Positions 16,903 to 23,040 of a stretch of 64,000 nucleotides of DNA are shown in pieces. Numbering within the stretch: the stretch's first letter is position 1; each line of letters starts with the position of its first letter. Source of the stretch: Aliamphritea ceti. Its GTDB lineage: Bacteria > Pseudomonadota > Gammaproteobacteria > Pseudomonadales > Balneatricaceae. The position numbers and the translations under genes are program-made. The DNA lies in assembly GCF_024347215.1 (NCBI RefSeq), contig NZ_AP025282.1:806001-870000 (forward strand), given 5' to 3'. The notes beneath the pieces are model-generated. The model ran no database searches. It had not been told where the DNA came from and saw only the letters and a list, made by a program, of their open reading frames with translations.

Positions 16903-17856
16903 ATGAGTATTCAAACCCTCGACAAACTTTTGATTTGTCACATCGACTGTTCCATCTGGAGCGGTAGAAAAAAACTAAGGCCTGAAGATTTCAGATTAGC
17001 CAATGGCAGCCAACTTCCACCGAAGGATGTTGCCAGCTTAGGGAGTAAAAAAATTTGCGACCCAGAGGCATTGGCGAACTTTGAAAGGCTTAAGAAAGAA
17101 GCGCAGCGCTTGTGTGAGCAAGTCGGTGTGCGGTTTTTAGGTGGCTATGCCGTCCCTGAAGACCGAATTGATCAGATTGTTCCAGAGCTTGACCGGATCG
17201 GTCAGGAGTTTGCGCAGTGCAAGCAGTTGTTCTTGGACAACTATGATCAGGTGACGTTTGACTGGGTTGCAAAACACCCGGAATTTGCAGATGCAATCCG
17301 GCGTGCGCTGTCACCCATTGAAGATGTGGAACAACGGCTTCAGTTCGATTATGCCATCTATCGAATGCAACCGGCTGAACAAGCTGGTGGCTTAGATGAC
17401 AAGGTCAATGGCATGGGACACACCCTCTTTAGGGAGGTGGCTCGTGATGCCAATGAACTGTTTGAGCGTTCAGTTGCAGGTAAGAATCAAATCAGCCAGC
17501 GAGCCCTTAATCCTCTGAAGCGGTTAAGAGACAAGTTGGATGGTTTGTCATTCCTGGATCATCGAGTCCAGCCGATGGTCGAAGCGATGGACAATTTATT
17601 TGTTCGTCTGCCGAAGACCGGCCCTGTGACAGACAATCTCTATCACGAACTGATGGCGACCATTTTAATTTTGTCTGATCCAGACAAGATGAGAATGCAC
17701 GGTGAAGGTCAATTGGATATCAGACAACTGATGCCCAAACCTGAACCTAAACCCGCACAGCCAGTATCTGCTCAGCCAGATAACTTACGTGCAATACCAC
17801 AACCAACCGTCAGACCAAACCTTGGTTCGACTGTACCAAACTCATTTTATTTTTAA
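16903..17856 (+). CDS. DUF3150-like protein of the MoxR-VWA cluster
   Basis: This 317-residue soluble protein is mostly helical and resembles the DUF3150 family often found with CobS/CobT-like genes in ICEs and phages. Visible features are an N-terminal RKKLRPEDFRLANGSQLPP near residue 24, a possible coiled coil near 60-115, and a Pro-rich linker (PKPEPKPAQPVSAQPDNLR) near 275 leading to VPNSFYF at the C-terminus. The tail matches those of Exo and the WGR-like protein. Its function is unknown; gene order suggests that it works with the AAA+ ATPase and the VWA protein. Confidence 0.7.
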   Translation: MSIQTLDKLLICHIDCSIWSGRKKLRPEDFRLANGSQLPPKDVASLGSKKICDPEALANFERLKKEAQRLCEQVGVRFLGGYAVPEDRIDQIVPELDRIGQEFAQCKQLFLDNYDQVTFDWVAKHPEFADAIRRALSPIEDVEQRLQFDYAIYRMQPAEQAGGLDDKVNGMGHTLFREVARDANELFERSVAGKNQISQRALNPLKRLRDKLDGLSFLDHRVQPMVEAMDNLFVRLPKTGPVTDNLYHELMATILILSDPDKMRMHGEGQLDIRQLMPKPEPKPAQPVSAQPDNLRAIPQPTVRPNLGSTVPNSFYF

Positions 17857-17859
17857 CGT

Positions 17860-17913
17860 CCTTGAGGGCATGTTGCCCTGAAGGGCGCATGTCCTCTGAA
17901 CTATGTAAGAGGA
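17860..17913 (+). promoter_or_regulatory. Two-hairpin leader 7 (before the unknown gene at 17918)
   Basis: Hairpin A is CCTTGAGGGCA (17860-17870) with TGCCCTGAAGG (17874-17884), ten pairs, one mismatch and a three-base loop. Hairpin B is TCCTCT (17892-17897) with AGAGGA (17908-17913), a perfect six-pair stem hiding the AGAGGA ribosome site. Confidence 0.75.
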
Positions 17914-17917
17914 AATT

Positions 17918-18358
17918 ATGCAATCAACCATCCATAACCCCAGCCAACTGAAGCAGTTTGAAGCACATTTTCGTGGTGTGACTGATGCGGTTGAAAGTGA
18001 ATCGATACCAGAAGTGGCGTGTTGTCGAACGTTAGTACAACGGTCGTACTCAACACATAGTGTCGTGATCCCCAAGAACCCTGTTTTGATCGCAGATGCG
18101 GACGCACAAGGAGCTTGGGTAACGGCCATGGTATTTGTTCCAAACATGGCATTGCAGCAAACCGCTTTTGAGCGGGCCTGGCTGCAATATCAACACGAGG
18201 TGTCTACTCAGTTACAAGACCAGTACGGTCTGACATTGGATGACATCCTGAGTTTAGACCAGCTTAAAACGTCATTTGAGCAGCACGAGAGTCCAGCTCA
18301 ATTGGTGGCTTGGTTAGGTCAAAAATACGATCTGGATAAGCTAAAAGCACAGGTTTAA
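17918..18358 (+). CDS. Unknown conserved protein between DUF3150-like and CobT-like genes
   Basis: This protein of 146 residues is soluble and has no motif I recognise. A central stretch VVIPKNPVLIADADAQGAWV (near 47-66) looks like a beta-rich core, and the C-terminal half is helical and acidic. It has its own two-hairpin leader and lies 70 bases before the VWA gene, within the MoxR-VWA cluster. It is probably a component or regulator of that cluster. Confidence 0.65.
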   Translation: MQSTIHNPSQLKQFEAHFRGVTDAVESESIPEVACCRTLVQRSYSTHSVVIPKNPVLIADADAQGAWVTAMVFVPNMALQQTAFERAWLQYQHEVSTQLQDQYGLTLDDILSLDQLKTSFEQHESPAQLVAWLGQKYDLDKLKAQV

Positions 18359-18369
18359 ACACTCACATT

Positions 18370-18427
18370 CCCAGCGGGGAAGCGCTCCCGCTGAGGGAGT
18401 ATTCCCCCTAATGATTAGGAGACTCCC
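18370..18427 (+). promoter_or_regulatory. Two-hairpin leader 8 (before the CobT-like gene)
   Basis: Hairpin A joins AGCGGG (18373-18378) to CCCGCT (18387-18392), extended by CCC/GGG around a two-base bulge. Hairpin B is GGGAGT (18395-18400) with ACTCCC (18422-18427), ending directly at the ATG at 18428. The ribosome site TAGGAG lies inside this stem-loop and can pair internally with CCCTA. Confidence 0.72.
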
Positions 18428-20083
18428 ATGAATCATCCATTAAAAAACGCACTGCCAATCGTTGCCGCAGCTTATGGCGAAAAGTTTGGTGTGAAGGTGC
18501 TTATTCAAGGACAAGATGCGTTTACCGATGGTGAGCGGATTGTGATCCCAACAGCAAACCCAGACGACCCACACTATCAACAGATAGCTTGGGGTTATCT
18601 GGCTCATGAAGCGGCGCATATTCGGCATACTAATTTTGACATGGTGCAGAAGGCGTCGTCCAAACCGATCCGTAAGGCACTTCTCAATATCATTGAGGAC
18701 GTTCGCATTGAAAACGAATTGGCAAAGGATTACCCCGGAACCCGGCGCAGTATTTCGCAAGTGATTGAGTACATGGTGGACACTCAGCAAATGTGTGTAC
18801 CTGAACAGCTTGAGCCTGCATCTAACTTGCAAGCATGGTTGTTGTTTCGCTTGAGATGCCACTTTCTGGGTCAGAAAGCGCTGACGCCATTGTACCAAGC
18901 GGTTGATGAAAGAGTGAGACAACTCTTTCCTGCCGCAGCGATGAGCCGGTTAAGCGCCATGCTGACAGCAGTGCCTAGCTTAGGCTCTACAGGTGAAGTG
19001 CTGAAACTTGTCGATGCCATCGTTGCCATGTTGGAAGACGAATCTCGTCCACCACAGGATGAGTCGGATGCTGATAGCGGTAATGACATTGGACAAGATG
19101 CGAGTAATGACAGCAATAGCAGTAGTGACAGTCAAACCCCAGAAACAGACTCGTCTGCAACAGGGGATGCTGCTGAAACGGGGGATTCAGATAACTCTGA
19201 TCAAGCTGACAATTTGCGACAAGCCTTAGAGGCCAGTGCCGCTCAGTTTGAACCCGATACCTTTGCACAAGTGGCAGAAGTGTTGTCGGAACAAGCTGAA
19301 GGACATCAGGGTGTCACTCCACTCAGTTTGCCCCAAGCAGAGCAAGCTATGTTGGGTGATGAGGCCATCTTGACCTTATCGGCGTCTGAGTCCGCTCAAA
19401 TTCGAGCCCGACTTAGGGGCATGGTTCAGTCCAGTCAGGACAATCGGAATCATGCCAAAAGGCACGGTCTTCGAGTTGCAACCCATCGTCTTGCCGCTTC
19501 ACAAGCAGGTGAGTCGAGATTGTTTATTCAAAGGCAACCTCGCATTGCGCCTAATGCTGCTGTGCACTTGCTGGTCGATATATCGGGTTCAATGGGTAAA
19601 CCCATTGGCGAAGGTAATCGAAAGTACTTTCATGTTGCCAATGAAGCCGCTTTGGCTTTGGCCATGGCACTGGAAGGCATACCGGGTGTTGTACCTGCGG
19701 TCAGTTATTTTCCTGGTATTCATCAGGAAGTTTCTATCGCGTTATTGCCCAAGCAATCGGTTCGACATCGGGCCGCCTGTTTTGACCAAAAACCACGAGG
19801 TTGTACGCCTATGGCACAAGCGATGTGGTTTGCGGCAAACAGTTTGTTAGCGCAAAAACAGAAGCGAAAGCTAATGATAGTGCTAACGGATGGTGACCCA
19901 GATGACTGGGCTGCCACGCATGACATTGTTGACCGGTGCAGACGCAGTGGCTTTGAGCTGCTGGGGATCGGGATTCAAACACGCAGTGTTGAGAAATTCT
20001 TTCCTCAAAGCATCGTGATTAACGACGTCAAAGATCTGAATCGTGAGTTATTCGAAGTAACACAACAACTGTTAATTCAGTAA
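18428..20083 (+). CDS. CobT-like VWA protein with HExxH motif
   Basis: VWA proteins of this type partner MoxR/CobS-like ATPases. The 551-residue protein has an N-terminal metallopeptidase-like motif, AHEAAHIRH near residue 59 (HExxH), followed by IIEDVRIENEL near 90, an arrangement seen in CobT-related VWA proteins. A low-complexity acidic Ser/Asp linker covers about 205-255. The VWA domain occupies about 375-550 with a complete MIDAS: DISGSMG near 386, a Thr in GCTPMAQAM near 458 and LTDGDPDDW near 485. Whether it cleaves peptides or only binds metal is unknown. It has its own two-hairpin leader. Confidence 0.82.
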   Translation: MNHPLKNALPIVAAAYGEKFGVKVLIQGQDAFTDGERIVIPTANPDDPHYQQIAWGYLAHEAAHIRHTNFDMVQKASSKPIRKALLNIIEDVRIENELAKDYPGTRRSISQVIEYMVDTQQMCVPEQLEPASNLQAWLLFRLRCHFLGQKALTPLYQAVDERVRQLFPAAAMSRLSAMLTAVPSLGSTGEVLKLVDAIVAMLEDESRPPQDESDADSGNDIGQDASNDSNSSSDSQTPETDSSATGDAAETGDSDNSDQADNLRQALEASAAQFEPDTFAQVAEVLSEQAEGHQGVTPLSLPQAEQAMLGDEAILTLSASESAQIRARLRGMVQSSQDNRNHAKRHGLRVATHRLAASQAGESRLFIQRQPRIAPNAAVHLLVDISGSMGKPIGEGNRKYFHVANEAALALAMALEGIPGVVPAVSYFPGIHQEVSIALLPKQSVRHRAACFDQKPRGCTPMAQAMWFAANSLLAQKQKRKLMIVLTDGDPDDWAATHDIVDRCRRSGFELLGIGIQTRSVEKFFPQSIVINDVKDLNRELFEVTQQLLIQ

Positions 20084-20100
20084 CCACATCAATTTTACCA

Positions 20101-20162
20101 CCCTGCGGGGACGATTCCGTCCCCGCAGGGCATGGGTTCGTCTCCGCTTTTTTTTGGGAGAC
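20101..20162 (+). promoter_or_regulatory. Two-hairpin leader 9 (before radC)
   Basis: Hairpin A is CCCTGCGGGGACG (20101-20113) with CGTCCCCGCAGGG (20118-20130), a perfect 13-pair stem with a four-base loop. Hairpin B is GTCTCC (20140-20145) with GGAGAC (20157-20162), covering the GGGAG ribosome site four bases before the ATG at 20167. A run of T between the arms mirrors leader 3. Confidence 0.83.
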
Positions 20163-20166
20163 TCCT

Positions 20167-20664
20167 ATGAAAAACAAAAAGTTCTTAGCTGGCGAAGAAG
20201 CCGGTACTTACATCGTTCCTGAGCAAGTGACTGAAGCGGATATCTTAGATATGGCGCTCAAGCTTGCCCGTGGTCGATTGAGTAAAGGTCGAAAAATTGA
20301 ACAGCCATCGTCGGCGTTCTCATACCTGCAAACACTGATGCACGAGTATGAGCACGAAGTCTTTGGCGCACTGTTTCTTGATACAAAGCATCGCGTCATT
20401 CGATTTGAAGAGCTGTTCAAAGGCACTTTAGATGCGGCGAGCGTGTATCCAAGGGAAGTAACAAAACGAGCGCTAGAACTTAATGCGGCAGCAGTGATAT
20501 TGGTTCATAACCATCCATCGGGTGATCCTGAACCCAGTGAAGCTGATAAACGCATCACTCATCGACTCCGTGACGCCTTGTCACTTGTTGATATTCGAAC
20601 GCTTGACCATGTCGTGGTCGCATCCGAGGGCTGCGTTTCGCTTGCCGAACGCGGTTATCTTTAA
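20167..20664 (+). CDS. radC: RadC-family JAB1/MPN metalloprotein
   Basis: This 165-residue protein contains a complete RadC/MPN domain: EVFGALFLDTKHRVI near residue 60, the JAMM zinc motif VILVHNHPSGDPEPSEAD near 114 (HxH and the downstream Asp), and LDHVVVASEGCVSLAERGYL at the end. It lacks the helix-hairpin-helix N-terminus of chromosomal RadC, as is typical of mobile-element copies. The biochemical role is unsettled; no direct role in radiation repair is established. The stop overlaps the next start (TAATG). Confidence 0.92.
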   Translation: MKNKKFLAGEEAGTYIVPEQVTEADILDMALKLARGRLSKGRKIEQPSSAFSYLQTLMHEYEHEVFGALFLDTKHRVIRFEELFKGTLDAASVYPREVTKRALELNAAAVILVHNHPSGDPEPSEADKRITHRLRDALSLVDIRTLDHVVVASEGCVSLAERGYL

Positions 20665-21005
20665 TGAATGGGCGCATTGCCTATTCTCCTTCATCACAAA
20701 AGCAGTCCTATCAGCACACGTCATCACAGCTCGAATTTCTATTTGAGTTTGATGATGCCCCAGTCACTTGGTCTGACACGGAAGTCTGGCAGTTACGCGA
20801 AGGCATTCTATTGGATGCGATCCGTGTATTGCTGGACGGTCGTGTCAGTACTCGATTGCGAAAGGATGTGTTGTCGTGGATTCAAAATGACGAATTAACG
20901 CCATTTTGCTTTCGTGTTTGCGCAATGGCTGCCGTTGTCGATCCTGATGTGCTTCGTGATTCCATCATGTGGCTATTAAGACGACATGGTATCCAGCTTG
21001 ACTAA
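20664..21005 (+). CDS. Small unknown protein coupled to radC
   Basis: This 113-residue soluble protein begins at an ATG overlapping the radC stop. It is rich in Trp, Asp and Arg (TWSDTEVWQLREGILLDAIR near residue 38, VSTRLRKDVLSWIQNDELTP near 60). I recognise no domain. It is probably co-translated with radC and belongs to the conserved core next to hotspot 3. Confidence 0.65.
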   Translation: MNGRIAYSPSSQKQSYQHTSSQLEFLFEFDDAPVTWSDTEVWQLREGILLDAIRVLLDGRVSTRLRKDVLSWIQNDELTPFCFRVCAMAAVVDPDVLRDSIMWLLRRHGIQLD

Positions 21006-21042
21006 CGTTCCTGTATTAACCAAACGGCTCAATTCAGGACCC

Positions 21043-21083
21043 AAGCTGACTTTTATCACTTGTGGTAGGAGTCGGCTTTTTAC
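21043..21083 (+). terminator. Terminator-like hairpin before the Toprim gene
   Basis: AAGCTGAC (21043-21050) pairs with GTCGGCTT (21071-21078), eight pairs with one G-U, followed by TTT. The 20-base loop is long for a terminator. It differs from the two-hairpin leaders because the AAGGAGG ribosome site of the next gene stays outside the stem. Confidence 0.45.
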
Positions 21084-21096
21084 TTAAGGAGGTTAT

Positions 21097-22164
21097 ATGG
21101 CGATACCTTTACAGATTGACACAGTAAGGCCATATCTTAATGGCCAATGGCTTCAAATACTTGCGGCATTGGTGCCAGAACTTGATGCCGCTATTGCTCG
21201 AAAAGGCCGTCATGTGGCTTGCCCTATTCATGGCGGTCGTGATGGCTTTAGGCTGTTCAAAGATGCTGAATATACCGGAGGTGGCGTTTGTAACACCTGC
21301 GGGATCTTTCATGATGGTTTTGAACTGTTGTCTTGGATTAATGGATGGAACTTTGCTCAGTCTATTGAAGCAATCGGTCAAGTTCTAGGTATTCAACCCG
21401 GACAAGTACCAACTCGGGTAATACCGAGTAACGCTGTTGACTGGAAGACTAAAAAGCAGGAAGAGGACAAAGCGATTATCCATCGCTTGAATCAAACCTG
21501 GGGAGAAACGTTTTCTCTTGCAGATACTCGTGCGCAACCAGTTTGGAACTACATGCATCGTCGTGGCATTGTTACGCGGGTACGTCCTGAATGGGATTCG
21601 GTGCTGAGGTTTCATCCAAACTTGCCTTACCATGATGAAGATGGTCTGTTTATCGATAGCTACCCAGCGCTGCTAGGTAAAATCGTTACTCAGCAAGGGC
21701 GTTCGGCCACGTTTCATCGGATCTACCTTAGTGAAGATGGATTCAAAGCGCCGGTTGAAAAGCCTAAAAAGATGATGCCAATACCCAGTGACAGAACAAT
21801 CACTGGTGGTGCCATTCCGATAGGTGAGCCTGGTGAGGTACTAGGTGTTTCTGAAGGCATCGAAACTGCTTTAGCGGTTACCAGAGCAACGGGGCAAACA
21901 TGTTGGTCGGTTGTGAATGCAACGCTACTGGCTAGGTTTGAACCACCAAGTAATGTGAAAATGCTGTACATCTGGGCAGATCATGATCTCTCTGAGACCG
22001 GCCTGAATGCAGCGAATGAACTCAAGAAAAAAGCCTGGCAGAAAGGCATTCTGACACAAGTCCTGATCCCTCCGATACCAACGTCACTCGGTGTGAAAAG
22101 TTGGGATTGGAATGATGTGCTGAATGTTTACGGTGCCATGGGCTTTCCTAAAGTTCATATCTAA
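21097..22164 (+). CDS. Primase-like protein with zinc finger and Toprim domain
   Basis: The protein has 355 residues. The N-terminal part carries a CHC2-like zinc site: CPIHGGRDGFRLF near residue 42 and GGVCNTCGIFHDGFELLSW near 63. The Toprim domain covers about 235-345, with LGVSEGIETALAVTRATGQT near 249 (catalytic Glu) and LYIWADHDLSETGLNAANEL near 290 (the DxD-type metal site). This matches the zinc-Toprim primase-like proteins of plasmids and phage P4 relatives. It has no helicase domain, so it may prime replication or lagging-strand synthesis after transfer. A strong ribosome site AAGGAGG precedes the ATG. It is followed by a terminator, which marks the left border of hotspot 3. Confidence 0.83.
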   Translation: MAIPLQIDTVRPYLNGQWLQILAALVPELDAAIARKGRHVACPIHGGRDGFRLFKDAEYTGGGVCNTCGIFHDGFELLSWINGWNFAQSIEAIGQVLGIQPGQVPTRVIPSNAVDWKTKKQEEDKAIIHRLNQTWGETFSLADTRAQPVWNYMHRRGIVTRVRPEWDSVLRFHPNLPYHDEDGLFIDSYPALLGKIVTQQGRSATFHRIYLSEDGFKAPVEKPKKMMPIPSDRTITGGAIPIGEPGEVLGVSEGIETALAVTRATGQTCWSVVNATLLARFEPPSNVKMLYIWADHDLSETGLNAANELKKKAWQKGILTQVLIPPIPTSLGVKSWDWNDVLNVYGAMGFPKVHI

Positions 22165-22167
22165 TTG

Positions 22168-22187
22168 AAGGGGCTTCGGCCCCTTTT
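22168..22187 (+). terminator. Rho-independent terminator after the Toprim gene
   Basis: AAGGGGC at 22168-22174 and GCCCCTT at 22179-22185 form a short GC-rich hairpin around TTCG, with TT after it. It closes the conserved block before the hotspot 3 cargo. Confidence 0.8.
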
Positions 22188-22302
22188 GACTAATCTGTCA
22201 AAACTCAAACTGATGAGTCTAGATTACCGAAGATGTTGGTTCGTTTTTTGATTTTTATCAATCTAAAAAGTAAGGAATTTATTGCAATCGACCCAGTCAT
22301 TA

Positions 22303-22322
22303 TATAATTTAGATAAATTATA
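22303..22322. promoter_or_regulatory. Perfect palindrome upstream of the small cargo regulator
   Basis: TATAATTTA (22303-22311) and TAAATTATA (22314-22322) form a perfect inverted repeat with a two-base spacer. Each arm contains a TATAAT-like hexamer, so it could be an operator overlapping a -10 box. A TTGCAA at 22282-22287 is a possible -35, but its spacing of 15 bases to the first hexamer is short. Confidence 0.5.
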
Positions 22323-22353
22323 TAATGTGTCCGTCAAATGCTGGAGTTCCAGA

Positions 22354-22593
22354 ATGAACGAATACGAGATTTTTGCGCAAATAAAGAGTGCACTCAGTGA
22401 TGCCCCTCGCAATCAATACACTTCTGAGCTGCATCTGCAAATGATCAAATATGCTGATGAGTTGAAGAACATCACAGCCAAAGAGTTTTGTGAGGGAGTT
22501 GGCCTGCGAGGTAGTTTCGGTACGGAATTCAGCAAGATGCGGAATCTGACTCAGCGCTTGAAAGCGGCGGGGTTGGATACTGCAAAAATTTGA
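22354..22593 (+). CDS. Small HTH-like protein at the head of the hotspot 3 cargo
   Basis: This 79-residue protein starts at the ATG at 22354 after CTGGAG; an upstream in-frame start at 22282 falls inside the promoter palindrome and is less likely. The C-terminal half (KNITAKEFCEGVGLRG, then SFGTEFSKMRNLTQRLKAAG) looks like a helix-turn-helix. It probably regulates the chaperone cluster, using the palindrome at 22303-22322. No family name can be given with confidence. It lies 66 bases before the GrpE-like gene. Confidence 0.6.
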   Translation: MNEYEIFAQIKSALSDAPRNQYTSELHLQMIKYADELKNITAKEFCEGVGLRGSFGTEFSKMRNLTQRLKAAGLDTAKI

Positions 22594-22659
22594 GAAATCA
22601 AGCAAGCCCATTTGATTTTCAGAAACGGAAATAAGAACAACTATTCATAGGAGACTTTA

Positions 22660-23040
22660 ATGGCGGACTCTGAGCAAACCACAACGACCCCCGAGGCCAT
22701 GAGGGATTCAGTGATCAGCATGGCGGTTGAGTCCTGGCGCTTTGGCCGGGTGTTTGACCGTCTGCTGATGAAACTCGATGCTGGGGAACAGAACCGGTAC
22801 AAGAGCCAGTTCCGCTGGTTTATCAAAAAGGTCGAAGAAGCCCTTGAGCAAGCGGATCTGCGAATCGTCAACGTCGAAGGGCATCCCTTCGATCCCGGCA
22901 TGGCCGCCACTCCGCTGAATATCGAAGAGTTCGATACTAAGGATGCCTTGATGGTCGATCAGATGCTCGAGCCGATCATTATGGGGAAAGAAGGTTTAGT
23001 TAAGACAGGAACGGTCACTTTGAGGAAGGTGGAACTATGA
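22660..23040 (+). CDS. GrpE-like nucleotide exchange factor of the Hsp70 cluster
   Basis: GrpE releases ADP from Hsp70. This 126-residue protein looks like a shortened GrpE: a helical N-terminus (ESWRFGRVFDRLLMKLDAGE near 24, RWFIKKVEEALEQADLRIVN near 53), then VEGHPFDPGMAATPLN near 74, which parallels the G-x-x-FDP-x-x-H of the GrpE beta head, and a final KTGTVTLRKVEL like the GrpE end. Canonical GrpE is about 190 residues with a longer coiled coil. The stop overlaps the Hsp70 start (ATGA). Position and coupling support its role as the partner of that Hsp70. It is not the housekeeping GrpE. Confidence 0.65.
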   Translation: MADSEQTTTTPEAMRDSVISMAVESWRFGRVFDRLLMKLDAGEQNRYKSQFRWFIKKVEEALEQADLRIVNVEGHPFDPGMAATPLNIEEFDTKDALMVDQMLEPIIMGKEGLVKTGTVTLRKVEL

